Source: Rhodobacteraceae bacterium UBA6236
GTDB taxonomy: Bacteria > Pseudomonadota > Alphaproteobacteria > Rhodobacterales > Rhodobacteraceae
Assembly: GCA_002440945.1 (NCBI GenBank)
Contig: DJWG01000101.1
Span: forward strand, 1-19,669
DNA length: 19,669 nt
Reading direction: 5' to 3'
Made by a program: the position numbers and the translations under genes
The notes under the pieces: model-generated
What the model saw: the letters and a program-made list of their open reading frames with translations, nothing else
What the model was told of the DNA's origin: nothing
Database searches by the model: none
Part shown: positions 1 to 7,933 of the stretch, in pieces
Position numbering within the stretch: position 1 is the first letter of the stretch
How the letters are laid out: every line of letters starts with the position of its first letter

Positions 1-1031
1 GGGAAGACGTTGACGCCGCGGATGATCATCATGTCGTCCGAACGGCCGGTGATCTTCTCGATCCGGCGCATCGAGCGGGCGGTGCCCGGGACCAGACGGG
101 TCAGGTCCTTGGTGCGGTAGCGGATGATCGGCAGGGCTTCCTTGGACAGGCTGGTGAAGACCAGTTCGCCCAACTCGCCGTCGGGCAGGACCTCGCCGGT
201 CTCGGGATTGATGATCTCGGGATAGAAATGGTCTTCCCAGATGTGCAGGCCGTCCTTGGTTTCAACGCATTCCTGCGCGACGCCCGGGCCCATCACTTCG
301 GACAGGCCGTAAATGTCGACGGCGTGCATGTCGAAGGCGTCCTGGATTTCCTCGCGCATGGCGTTGGTCCAGGGTTCGGCCCCGAAGATGCCGACCTGAA
401 GCGAGCTTTCGCGGGGATCAAGGCCCTGGCGGCGGAATTCGTCGAGGATCGACAGCATGTAGCTTGGCGTCACCATGATGATGCGCGGCTTGAAGTCGGC
501 GATCAGCGTCACCTGGCGTTCGGTCTGCCCGCCCGAGATTGGAACCACGGTGCAGCCCAGACGTTCAGCGCCGTAATGCGCGCCAAGGCCGCCGGTGAAC
601 AGGCCGTAGCCATAGGCGTTGTGCAGCATGTCGCCCGGACGACCGCCCGCCGCGCGGATCGAGCGCGCGATCAGGTTGGCCCAGACGTCGATGTCATTGG
701 CGGTATAGCCCACGACCGTCGGCTTGCCGGTGGTGCCCGACGATCCGTGAACCCGCACCAGCTTCGACTGCGGCACGGCGAACATCCCGAACGGATAGGT
801 GTCGCGCAGGTCCTGCTTGTTGGTGAAGGGGAACTTCGCGATGTCCTTCAGCGACTTCAGCTCTTCCGGGTGGACGTCATGTTCGATGAACCGGTTCCGG
901 TAGAAGGGCGAATTCTCGTAGGCGTGCTTCAGCGACCGCTTCATGCGGTGGAACTGCAGCGCCTCGATTTCATCACGGGACGCGATCTCGATCGGGTCGA
1001 GATCCTGTTTGCGGGGGGTAAGGTCTTCCAT
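1..1031 (-). CDS. paaK: Phenylacetate-CoA ligase, partial (C-terminal end lies beyond the window edge)
   Basis: Activates phenylacetate to phenylacetyl-CoA with ATP and CoA, the entry step of the aerobic hybrid pathway in the cytoplasm. The reading frame from the ATG at 1031 runs open to the left edge, giving 343 codons of a protein that is usually about 435 residues, so roughly the last fifth (the C-terminal cap domain) is missing. Visible adenylate-forming features are the phosphate-binding loop SSGTTGKPT at residues 97-105, GIFGAEPW near 214-221, YGLSEVMGPG near 241-250 and IRYRTKDL near 303-310. These are the PaaK versions of the family motifs. A good Shine-Dalgarno (AGGGAGG, about 9 nt upstream) supports the start. 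It is the last gene seen in paaG-paaI-paaK, 32 nt after paaI. Identification is firm. Substrate preference among aryl-acetates cannot be read from the sequence. Confidence 0.95.
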   Translation of the reverse strand, partial: MEDLTPRKQDLDPIEIASRDEIEALQFHRMKRSLKHAYENSPFYRNRFIEHDVHPEELKSLKDIAKFPFTNKQDLRDTYPFGMFAVPQSKLVRVHGSSGTTGKPTVVGYTANDIDVWANLIARSIRAAGGRPGDMLHNAYGYGLFTGGLGAHYGAERLGCTVVPISGGQTERQVTLIADFKPRIIMVTPSYMLSILDEFRRQGLDPRESSLQVGIFGAEPWTNAMREEIQDAFDMHAVDIYGLSEVMGPGVAQECVETKDGLHIWEDHFYPEIINPETGEVLPDGELGELVFTSLSKEALPIIRYRTKDLTRLVPGTARSMRRIEKITGRSDDMMIIRGVNVF

Positions 1032-1063
1032 GGTTCAATCCTCCCTTGGAAAGTCAGGACCGG

Positions 1064-1513
1064 TCATTCGGCGACCGGAAGATGCGTGCCCTTGACGGTG
1101 CGCGAATGGCCGCGAAATTCGGCCACATGCTGTCCGTCCTGGTTGGTGATATGGACATCGTAGATGCCCGAGCGTCCCTGGCGCGCGACTTCGCGCGCCG
1201 CGGCAGTCAACCGGTCGCCAAGGCGGACCGGCTTCAGATAGGTGACCGAACAATGCTGGCCGACCACGACGTCGTTGTAGCTGTTGCAGGCGAAGGCAAA
1301 GGCGCTGTCCGCCAGGGTGAAGATGTAGCCGCCGTGGCAATTGCCATGGCCGTTCGACATCGATTCGGTGACGGTCATGCTCAGCGTGGCCGCGCCGGGT
1401 GCGACGTGGTCGAGCGACATGCCAAGCCGCTGGCTGGCGCTGTCGCCGTTCCACATTTCCCGCGCCGAGCCTTCGGCGATTTCCTGCGGGGTCATTTCCG
1501 CGACGGATTTCAT
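1064..1513 (-). CDS. paaI: PaaI-type hotdog-fold acyl-CoA thioesterase
   Basis: Hotdog thioesterase of 149 residues, the usual PaaI length. In the phenylacetate pathway PaaI hydrolyses ring-hydroxylated or otherwise dead-end phenylacetyl-CoA derivatives and so frees trapped CoA. The diagnostic segment is NGHGNCHGGYIFTLADSAFA around residues 54-73: the HGG turn at 60-62 and Asp69 match the conserved His/Gly and the catalytic Asp of the family. The GQHCSVTYLKPVRLGDRL segment is the next typical hotdog strand region. Its ATG overlaps the paaG stop codon by 4 bp (ATGA), implying translational coupling, and an AAGGG lies just upstream inside the end of paaG. Location between paaG and paaK supports the pathway role over a general thioesterase role. 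Confidence 0.93.
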   Translation of the reverse strand: MKSVAEMTPQEIAEGSAREMWNGDSASQRLGMSLDHVAPGAATLSMTVTESMSNGHGNCHGGYIFTLADSAFAFACNSYNDVVVGQHCSVTYLKPVRLGDRLTAAAREVARQGRSGIYDVHITNQDGQHVAEFRGHSRTVKGTHLPVAE

Positions 1514-2304
1514 TGGCCCTTGAACTCCGGCTTGCGCTTTTCAAGAAAGGCGGTGACGCCTTCGGCATAGTCGGCGCTGCGACCGGCGGTGCGCTGCAGG
1601 TCGCGTTCCATGTCCAGTTGTTCGTCAAGCGATTGCGTGGCCGAAGCCTGGATCAGCCGCTTGGTCAACCCAAGGCCCAGCGTCGGACCGGCCGCCAGCG
1701 ACGCCGCCAGCGCCTGGGCTTCCGCCATCAGATCGGCGTCCTCGACCGCTTTCCAGATCATGCCCCAGTCGGCGGCCTTTTCCGCCGTCACCGGCTCTGC
1801 CGTCATGGCCAGCGCCTTGGCGCGCGGTTCGCCCAGGATGCGCGTCAGGCTCCAGCTGCCGCCGGCGTCGGGGATGAGGCCGATCTTGGCGAAGGCCTGG
1901 ATGAACTTTGCCGACTTCGCCGCCAGGACGATGTCGCAGGCCAGCGCGATATTGGCGCCCGCGCCTGCGGCCACGCCATTCACGGCGCAGACGATCGGCT
2001 TTTCCAGGCTGCGAATCAGCCGCAGCGTCGGGTTGTAGAAGGTCTCGAGCGTGTGGCCCAGATCCGGCGCGGCGCCGCCCTTGCGGGGGTCGCGGTCGCC
2101 CAGGTCCTGGCCCGCGCAGAAGCCACGACCCGAACCGGTCAGAAGCACCGCCCGCACCGCCTGATCCTCATGCGCGCGTTCCATCGCGGCGCGAAGCGAA
2201 AGGTGCATTTCCTCATTGAAGGAATTAAGCTTGTCGGGACGATTCAGCGTAAGGCGCAGAACGCCCGCCTCGAGTGCGACAAGGACAGTCTCGGATCCGG
2301 TCAT
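1510..2304 (-). CDS. paaG: 2-(1,2-epoxy-1,2-dihydrophenyl)acetyl-CoA isomerase (crotonase family)
   Basis: Crotonase-family protein of 264 residues, close to the 262 of E. coli PaaG. PaaG isomerises the ring-1,2-epoxide of phenylacetyl-CoA to oxepin-CoA and also shifts a double bond later in the pathway. The oxyanion-hole segments are GFCAGQDLGDRD (residues 61-72) and GVAAGAGANIALACD (110-124). The catalytic aspartate is Asp146 in KIGLIPDAGGSWSL, the PaaG-type replacement of the second glutamate of true hydratases. I chose the ATG at 2304 because GAGGGAGA sits just upstream. An in-frame ATG 24 nt earlier (2328) would add eight unconserved residues. First gene of paaG-paaI-paaK, transcribed away from paaN across a 114-bp control region. 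Other crotonase isomerases are possible but the neighbours make PaaG the best call. Confidence 0.92.
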   Translation of the reverse strand: MTGSETVLVALEAGVLRLTLNRPDKLNSFNEEMHLSLRAAMERAHEDQAVRAVLLTGSGRGFCAGQDLGDRDPRKGGAAPDLGHTLETFYNPTLRLIRSLEKPIVCAVNGVAAGAGANIALACDIVLAAKSAKFIQAFAKIGLIPDAGGSWSLTRILGEPRAKALAMTAEPVTAEKAADWGMIWKAVEDADLMAEAQALAASLAAGPTLGLGLTKRLIQASATQSLDEQLDMERDLQRTAGRSADYAEGVTAFLEKRKPEFKGQ

Positions 2305-2418
2305 GATGCTCTCCCTCGTCAGGCTCACCTTGCCCGACGCTCAAAAATATCTTGCATAAACCGACCGGCCGGTCAATGATAAAGCAAGACGGGCCGAGGA
2401 GCCCGGCGGGAGGAACGC
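2305..2418. promoter_or_regulatory. Divergent control region between paaG and paaN
   Basis: This 114-bp gap separates the two divergent catabolic units. Rightward candidate promoter: TTGCAT (2352-2357), a 17-nt spacer, then AATGAT (2375-2380), a 3/6 and 4/6 match to sigma-70 elements. Leftward candidate: TTGACC (reverse strand, 2376-2371) with a poor GATATT-like -10 at 2351-2346, spacer 19. An A/T-rich patch at 2342-2357 stands out in this GC-rich DNA. The paaN Shine-Dalgarno GGAGG is at 2409-2413. Promoter assignments are guesses from consensus; the regulatory role of the gap as a whole is much more secure. Confidence 0.6.
2363..2374. promoter_or_regulatory. Perfect 12-bp palindrome, candidate repressor operator
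   Basis: GACCGGCCGGTC is perfectly self-complementary. It lies in the 17-nt spacer of the candidate rightward promoter and overlaps the candidate leftward -35. An outer CTTGC (2351-2355) / GCAAG (2384-2388) pair flanks it, off-centre by one base. TetR-family repressors that sense phenylacetyl-CoA (PaaR in some bacteria) bind palindromes in such divergent regions. No regulator gene is in the window, so the binding protein is inferred. Confidence 0.5.
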
Positions 2419-4059
2419 ATGACCGACTTTTTCGACCTTCATCGGCCGATGCTCGATGCTGCTGTCCAGGCCCTGCACGCGCGTGGATTCTGGACCCCAT
2501 TTCCCGAAGTGCCAAGTGGCAAGATCTACGGTGAAACCGCCAAGGCGGAAGGCGAAGCCGCCTTCGAATCGCTGCTGGGCAAGGACTTCGGTCTGCCGGG
2601 CCACCCGGGCGCCGGAAGGGCGGGGGCGGAAGTGTCGCCCTTCGGTCCGACCCTGGGGATTCGCTATCCTTCCGCGACCCCGGATGAACTGATCGCCGCC
2701 GCAACCGCCGCCGCCCCGGCGCTGGCCGCCGCAAGCCCCGAGACGCGCCTTGGCGTCTGCCTTGAGGCGCTGCAGCGCCTTAACCGGCAAAGCTTTCTTC
2801 TGGGCAATGCCACCATGCACACCACGGGGCAGGCGTTTGCGATGGCCTTCCAGGCCGGAGGACCGCACGCGCAGGATCGCGGGCTGGAAGCCCTGGCCGC
2901 CGCCTGGGCCGAGATGACGCGCTTCGCGTCCTCGGCGCGCTGGGAAAAGCCGCAGGGCAAGGCCGCGCCGATCGTCATGGAAAAGACCTGGACGCTACGC
3001 CCGGCAGGGATCGCGCTGACCATCGGCTGCAACACCTTCCCGACCTGGAATTCCTACCCCGGCCTTTTCGCTAGCCTTGCCACCGGCAATCCGGTGATCG
3101 TGAAGCCGCATCCGCGCGCCATCCTGCCGCTGGCGCTGACCGTCCGCGTCCTGCGGGAGGTTCTCACCGAAGCCGGGCTGCCCGCCGACGCGATCCTGCT
3201 TGCCGTGGACGAACCGGGCGCCGAAATCACCAAGGATCTGGCGACCCGCCCGGAAGTGAAGCTGATCGATTACACCGGGTCGTCGACCTTCGGCACCTGG
3301 CTGCGCGACAATGCCCGTCAGGCCCAGCTGTTCACCGAGGAAACCGGCGTGAACAGCGTGGTCATCGCGGCGACGGACGACTTCGACGGCATGAACGCCA
3401 ACCTGGCCTTCGCGCTGTCGCTTTATTCCGGGCAGATGTGCACCTCGCCGCAGAACATCTACATCCCCGCAGCCGGGATCAAGACGAACCTCGGCCACAA
3501 GAGCTTTGACGACGTCGCTTCAAGCCTCGCGGCGGCCATCGACACCCTTCTGTCCGATCCGGCCCGTGCGGCGGGGATCTGCGGCGCCATCGCCAACCCG
3601 GCGACCGCCACACGCGTGACCGGGCTTCAGGGCCATGGCCGCAGGCTCCGCGCCGGGGCAGGGGAAGGCCAGCCGGGGCCGCTGTTGCTTGCCGTGACGG
3701 CGGAAGACGCGGTCGCGGCGGATGAATGCTTCGGCCCGGTGGCTTTTGTCATCGCCAGTGCCGATGCCGATCAGGCGATCCGGCAGGCCGCGGGTCTTGC
3801 CGCCACGAAGGGCGCCATCACCGCGGCGCTTTACGACACCGACCCGGCCCGCATTGCCCGGGCCGAGGCCGCCTTTGCCGGGGCCGGAGTGAACCTGTCG
3901 ATCAATCTGACCGGCAATATCTTCGTCAACCAGTCGGCGGCCTTCAGCGATTTCCACGTCACCGGGGCGAACCCGGCCGGGAACGCCAGCCTGACCGACA
4001 CCGCCTTTGTCGCGACCCGGTTCCGTCGCGTCATGAGCCGCCGCCTTTCTGCGGCGTGA
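2419..4059 (+). CDS. paaN: PaaN-type aldehyde dehydrogenase of phenylacetate degradation (PaaZ dehydrogenase domain only)
   Basis: NAD(P)-dependent aldehyde dehydrogenase of 546 residues. It resembles the PaaN family, related to the dehydrogenase half of PaaZ, which oxidises the ring-opened 3-oxo-5,6-dehydrosuberyl-CoA semialdehyde. Active-site features are complete: the GCNTFPTWN segment with Asn205, cofactor-binding Lys229 in VIVKPHP, TGSSTFG near 286-292, general base Glu308 in TEETGVNS and nucleophile Cys341 in SGQMCTSPQN. There is no C-terminal MaoC-like hydratase domain, which in PaaZ (about 680 residues) hydrolyses oxepin-CoA. The start at 2419 has GGAGG five bases upstream. It leads the rightward operon, 40 nt before the binding-protein gene. 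The family is clear; its exact aldehyde is inferred from context. Confidence 0.9.
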   Translation: MTDFFDLHRPMLDAAVQALHARGFWTPFPEVPSGKIYGETAKAEGEAAFESLLGKDFGLPGHPGAGRAGAEVSPFGPTLGIRYPSATPDELIAAATAAAPALAAASPETRLGVCLEALQRLNRQSFLLGNATMHTTGQAFAMAFQAGGPHAQDRGLEALAAAWAEMTRFASSARWEKPQGKAAPIVMEKTWTLRPAGIALTIGCNTFPTWNSYPGLFASLATGNPVIVKPHPRAILPLALTVRVLREVLTEAGLPADAILLAVDEPGAEITKDLATRPEVKLIDYTGSSTFGTWLRDNARQAQLFTEETGVNSVVIAATDDFDGMNANLAFALSLYSGQMCTSPQNIYIPAAGIKTNLGHKSFDDVASSLAAAIDTLLSDPARAAGICGAIANPATATRVTGLQGHGRRLRAGAGEGQPGPLLLAVTAEDAVAADECFGPVAFVIASADADQAIRQAAGLAATKGAITAALYDTDPARIARAEAAFAGAGVNLSINLTGNIFVNQSAAFSDFHVTGANPAGNASLTDTAFVATRFRRVMSRRLSAA

Positions 4060-4099
4060 TTTCATCAATCCGTTCCAACAGCATCTCTGGGAGGAGATC

Positions 4100-5245
4100 A
4101 TGAAGAAATACCTGACCACGACCGCAGTCGCGACCCTCGCCTGCCTTGGCCTGTCGCAGGCGGCGCTGGCCGAGATCAAGATCGGTGCCTCGGTTTCGGC
4201 GACTGGCCCGGCGGCCTTTCTGGGCGACCCGGAAGCCAAGACGCTGGAAATGCTGGTCGAGGACATCAACGCCAAGGGCGGCGTGAACGGCGAGAAGATC
4301 CAGCTGGTATCCTACGACGACGGCGGCGACCCCAACAAGGCCCGCACCTTCGCCACCCGTCTGATCGAGGATGACGAGGTCGTGGCGATCATCGGCGGCA
4401 CCACCACCGGCACCACCATGTCGATCCTCGACGTGGCCGAAGACGCCGAAGTGCCCTTCATCTCGCTGGCCGGCGCCATCGACATCATCGACCCGGTGAA
4501 GCCCTTCACCTTCAAGACCCCGCACACCGACCGCATGGCCTGCGAAAAGATCTTCGAAGACATGAAGAAGCGCGGCATCACCAAGATCGGCCTGATCTCG
4601 GGGACCGACGGCTTCGGCGCCTCGATGCAGGCGCAGTGCAAGAAGGTCGTGGGCGACTTCGGCATCGAGATCGTCGCGGACGAGACCTATGATCCGAAAG
4701 ACGCCGACATGACGGCGCAGCTGACCAAGATCAAGGGTGCCGAAGGCGTCCAGGCGATCCTGAACCCGGGCTTCGGCCAGGGCCCGTCGATCGTGACCCG
4801 CAACGTCAGGCAGCTGGCCATCGACCTGCCGTTCTACCAGTCGCATGGCGTGGCCTCGGACGGCTTCATCGAACTGGCCGGTTCCGAAGCGGCCGAAGGT
4901 GTGCGCCTGCCGGGCAACGCGCTGCTGATCCCGGATCTGCTGGCCGACGGCGACGTGCAGAAACCGGTCGTCACCGCCTACAAGACCGAATTCGAAGCCA
5001 AGACCGGCACCCCGGTCGGCACCTTCGGCGGCTATGCCCATGACGCCTTCCTGATCCTGACCGACGCCATCACCCGCGCCGGCTCGGCCGAGCCGAAAGC
5101 GATCCGCGACGCCATCGAGGCGACCTCGGGCCTTGCCGGCACCACCGGCGTCTACACCATGACCCCGGAAAACCACCTGGGCCTCGACCTCTCGGCGTTC
5201 CGCATGCTTGAGATCAAGGGCGGCAAGTGGACCGTGGTCGAATAA
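4100..5245 (+). CDS. Periplasmic binding protein of a branched-chain-amino-acid-type ABC importer (probably aromatic acid)
   Basis: Type I periplasmic binding protein (Peripla_BP_6 / LivJK-like) of 381 residues. An N-terminal signal peptide has a KK start, a hydrophobic core and an ALA|EIK cleavage site after residue 24. The mature N-terminus (IKIGASVSATGPAAFLGDPE) and the KGGVNGEKIQLVSYDDGGDP segment are typical of the family. Cys148 and Cys180 could form a periplasmic disulfide. GGAGGAG sits just before the ATG. Placement between paaN and livHMGF, inside a phenylacetate operon, suggests that it binds phenylacetate or a related aryl-acid rather than leucine. This is inference from context: LivK-like proteins with aromatic ligands are known, and ligand identity is not readable here. 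Stop codon at 5243-5245, followed by a hairpin. Confidence 0.9.
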   Translation: MKKYLTTTAVATLACLGLSQAALAEIKIGASVSATGPAAFLGDPEAKTLEMLVEDINAKGGVNGEKIQLVSYDDGGDPNKARTFATRLIEDDEVVAIIGGTTTGTTMSILDVAEDAEVPFISLAGAIDIIDPVKPFTFKTPHTDRMACEKIFEDMKKRGITKIGLISGTDGFGASMQAQCKKVVGDFGIEIVADETYDPKDADMTAQLTKIKGAEGVQAILNPGFGQGPSIVTRNVRQLAIDLPFYQSHGVASDGFIELAGSEAAEGVRLPGNALLIPDLLADGDVQKPVVTAYKTEFEAKTGTPVGTFGGYAHDAFLILTDAITRAGSAEPKAIRDAIEATSGLAGTTGVYTMTPENHLGLDLSAFRMLEIKGGKWTVVE

Positions 5246-5257
5246 TCCGCACGCCGG

Positions 5258-5283
5258 TCACCCCCGCCACGCGGTGGGGGTGA
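5258..5283 (+). terminator. Intercistronic stem-loop after the binding-protein gene (attenuator or RNA-stabilising hairpin)
   Basis: TCACCCCCGCC pairs with GGTGGGGGTGA across an ACGC loop: 11 pairs including one G-T. It is followed only by TCCTTTC, not a real T-tract, so it probably causes partial termination or protects the upstream mRNA 3' end. That would yield more binding protein than permease, as in many ABC operons. Confidence 0.6.
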
Positions 5284-5331
5284 TCCTTTCGGCCCGGGGG
5301 CCCCAATCCAGCATTCAGTCAGAGAGCGACG

Positions 5332-6204
5332 ATGTCGGAACTTCTGCAATTCCTTCTTTCGGGGGTGACGGTCGGCGCGGTCTATGCGCTGGTGGCCCTT
5401 GGTTTCACCATCATTTACAACGCTTCAGACGTGGTGAACTTCGCGCAGGGCGAATTCGTCATGCTGGGCGGCATGATCACCTTCTTCCTTCAGGCGGCGG
5501 GGGCACCTCTGCCGCTGGCGGCCGTGATCGCAATTCTGGCGACAGCGGCAATCGGCGTGGCGATGAACAAGCTGACGATCGAGCCCGCGCGCGGCGCGCC
5601 GGTCGTGTCGCTGGTCATCATCACCATCGGTGTGTCGATCCTGATCCGCGGCGCCTCGCAGTTGATCTTCGGCAAGCAGATCCACACCTTCCCGGCCTTT
5701 TCCGGTGATGACCCGATCCGCATTCTTGACGCGACCATCCTGCCGCAAAGCCTTTGGGTGATCGTGGGCGCGGTCGCGGTGTTCATCGGCCTGTGGCTGT
5801 TCTTCACGCGCACGCTTCTGGGCCGCGCGGTGCTGGCCACCTCGAACAACCGTCTGGCGGCGCAGCTTGTGGGCATCAACACGACCTTCGTGATGACGCT
5901 GTCCTTCGCGCTTTCCGCCGGTATCGGCGCGCTTGCGGGTGTGCTGGTGACACCAATCACCATGACCTCTTACGACGTGGGCCTCGCATTTGCGCTCAAG
6001 GGTTTTGCCGCCGCCATGCTGGGCGGCATGGGCAACCCGAAGGGCGCGCTGGTGGGCGGGCTGCTTCTGGGCGTGCTCGAGGGCATGACCGCAGGCTACC
6101 TGTCGTCGCAATACAAGGACGCGGCTGCCTTCATCGTGATCCTTGCCGTGCTGTTCTTCATGCCGCAGGGCCTTTTCGGCCGCAAATCGTCGGATCGGGT
6201 GTGA
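5332..6204 (+). CDS. livH: LivH-type ABC importer permease
   Basis: Inner-membrane permease of 290 residues, normal LivH length, forming the translocation channel with LivM. Hydrophobic segments run through most of the protein. Family landmarks are DVVNFAQGEFVMLGG near residues 33-47, GFAAAMLGGMGNPKGALVGG in the C-terminal third and the ending MPQGLFGR. It lies 86 nt after the binding-protein gene and 2 nt before livM (stop TGA 6202-6204, next ATG 6207). The Shine-Dalgarno is weak (AGAGAGCGACG), which with the hairpin upstream suggests lower expression than the binding protein. Substrate inferred as for the binding protein. Confidence 0.93.
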   Translation: MSELLQFLLSGVTVGAVYALVALGFTIIYNASDVVNFAQGEFVMLGGMITFFLQAAGAPLPLAAVIAILATAAIGVAMNKLTIEPARGAPVVSLVIITIGVSILIRGASQLIFGKQIHTFPAFSGDDPIRILDATILPQSLWVIVGAVAVFIGLWLFFTRTLLGRAVLATSNNRLAAQLVGINTTFVMTLSFALSAGIGALAGVLVTPITMTSYDVGLAFALKGFAAAMLGGMGNPKGALVGGLLLGVLEGMTAGYLSSQYKDAAAFIVILAVLFFMPQGLFGRKSSDRV

Positions 6205-6206
6205 CC

Positions 6207-7163
6207 ATGCGACTTACCACAAAATCGGCAACGCTGCTGACGCTTCTGGCGTTCGTGGTGATTGCGCCCTTGTTCTTCCCTTCGGGCTTCTACTACCGCG
6301 TCGGTGCGATGATCTTCGTCAACGGCCTTGCGGTGACGGGTATCGTGATCCTCACGGGCTGGGCCGGTCAGATCAGCCTTGGACATGCGGGCTTCGCCGG
6401 GATCGGCGCCTATGCCTGCGCGCTGGCGCCCGCGCATCTGGGCATTCACCCGGCGCTTGCGGTTGTGCTTGGCGCGGTGATCTCGGCGGTGCTGGCCTGG
6501 CTGGTGGGCCGACCGATCCTGCGGCTGAAGGGCTACTACCTTGCCGTCGCCTCGCTGGGGTTCGGCGTCCTCGTCTCGATGGTCCTGAACAACGAACGCG
6601 ACCTGACCCGCGGCCCCGATGGCATCGACGTGCCCGACTTCGGCCTGCGCGGGCTTCTGAAGGATGCGGGGCTTGACCTCTCGAACGGCCAGTTCTGGTA
6701 TTTCTTCTGCGGCATCTGCCTGATGATCGGCGCGTGGTTCGCGCTCAACATCCTCAACAGCCCCACGGGCCGGGCGCTGCGCGCGCTGCACGGGTCGGAA
6801 ATCGCCGCACGCACCGTGGGCATCGACGTGCCGCGTATGAAGCTTCAGGCCTTCGTGATCTCATCGGTCTATGCCTCGGTCGCGGGGTCGCTTCTGGCGC
6901 TGCAGAACAAGTTCATCACCCCCGATGTCGCGGGCTTCATGCATTCGGTCGAAATGGTGACGATGGCGGTTCTGGGCGGGGTCAGTTCGGTTCTGGGCGC
7001 GATCTTCGGCGCTGCGGTGCTGACGCTTCTGCCGCAGGTGCTGACGGTCTTCGCGGAATACGAACAACTGGTTCTGGGCCTGATCATGGTCCTCGTGATG
7101 ATCTTCCTGCGCGAGGGGCTTCTGCCGTCGCTGATGCGCAAGTTCCGGGGGAGCGAAGCATGA
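6207..7163 (+). CDS. livM: LivM-type ABC importer permease
   Basis: Second inner-membrane permease, 318 residues. The family hallmark is GWAGQISLGHAGFAGIGAYA near residues 51-70, followed by LKGYYLAVASLGFG and a C-terminal VTMAVLGGVSSVLGAIFGA segment matching LivM. The ATG at 6207 is the first in frame after the livH stop and gives a compact N-terminus with the first helix starting near residue 9. Reading further upstream would add a sequence that overlaps livH throughout and is unlike the family. Its stop overlaps the livG start by 4 bp (ATGA). Confidence 0.93.
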   Translation: MRLTTKSATLLTLLAFVVIAPLFFPSGFYYRVGAMIFVNGLAVTGIVILTGWAGQISLGHAGFAGIGAYACALAPAHLGIHPALAVVLGAVISAVLAWLVGRPILRLKGYYLAVASLGFGVLVSMVLNNERDLTRGPDGIDVPDFGLRGLLKDAGLDLSNGQFWYFFCGICLMIGAWFALNILNSPTGRALRALHGSEIAARTVGIDVPRMKLQAFVISSVYASVAGSLLALQNKFITPDVAGFMHSVEMVTMAVLGGVSSVLGAIFGAAVLTLLPQVLTVFAEYEQLVLGLIMVLVMIFLREGLLPSLMRKFRGSEA

Positions 7164-7933
7164 CGACGCTGCTGTCGATCGAAGGTCTGGGGATTTCCTT
7201 CGGCGGGATCGCCGCCGTCAAGGATGTCTCGTTCCGCGTGGGCCCCGGTGAAATCGTGTCGGTCATCGGGCCGAACGGGGCGGGGAAGACCACGCTGTTC
7301 AACATGATCTCGGGCGTCTACCAGCCCGGCACCGGCAAGGTGGTCCTGAACGGCGAAGACGTGACCGCCATGTCGCCGCATCTGCTGGCGCGGCGCGGCA
7401 TGTCGCGGACCTTCCAGAACCTCCAGATCTTCCAGACCATGACGGTCCTGGAAAACACGCTTGCCGGGTATCACCTGCAGGAAAGCGGCCCGGTTCTGGC
7501 GGACCTTCTGAACCTGCCGTCCTCGCGCCGCCGCGCCAAGGCCGCCGAGGAAGGCGCCCGCGCGCTTCTAAAACGCGTGGGCCTTGATCGCGCCGCCGAA
7601 CGCGAGGCCGGGAGCCTGTCTTACGGGTCGCTCAAGCGGCTCGAGATCGCGCGCGCCATGGCGCTGAAGCCGAAGGTGCTGCTGCTTGATGAACCGGCGG
7701 CGGGATGCAACGCGGTCGAAACCGAAGAGATCGACCACCTGATCGCGGAAATCGCCGCATCGGGCGTGGCGATCCTGCTGGTCGAACATGACATGAAGAT
7801 GGTGATGCGGATTTCGAACCACATCGTCGTGCTGGATCATGGCGAAAAGATCGCCGAGGGCGATCCTGCGACGGTCAGCCGCGATCCCGCCGTCATCGCT
7901 GCCTATCTGGGGGCCGAACATGCTGCTGGTTGA
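7160..7933 (+). CDS. livG: LivG-type ABC importer ATPase
   Basis: Cytoplasmic ATP-binding subunit of 257 residues. Walker A GPNGAGKTT is at 38-46, the Q-loop glutamine is Gln86 in RTFQN, the signature LSYGS is at 153-157, Walker B VLLLDEP is at 173-179 and the switch histidine is His210 (LLVEHDMKMVM). LSYG in place of LSGG is the normal LivG form. The familiar LSYGQQRR is LSYGSLKR here, a minor variation. GGGGAGCG before the ATG supports the start, and translation is coupled to livM through ATGA. It overlaps livF by 14 bp. The paired ATPase is LivF. Confidence 0.94.
   Translation: MTTLLSIEGLGISFGGIAAVKDVSFRVGPGEIVSVIGPNGAGKTTLFNMISGVYQPGTGKVVLNGEDVTAMSPHLLARRGMSRTFQNLQIFQTMTVLENTLAGYHLQESGPVLADLLNLPSSRRRAKAAEEGARALLKRVGLDRAAEREAGSLSYGSLKRLEIARAMALKPKVLLLDEPAAGCNAVETEEIDHLIAEIAASGVAILLVEHDMKMVMRISNHIVVLDHGEKIAEGDPATVSRDPAVIAAYLGAEHAAG

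Noticed and set aside
228..1163. A 311-codon rightward open frame over the paaK start
   Set aside because: The leftward frame encodes a clear adenylate-forming ligase through the same bases; the rightward product has no recognisable family features.
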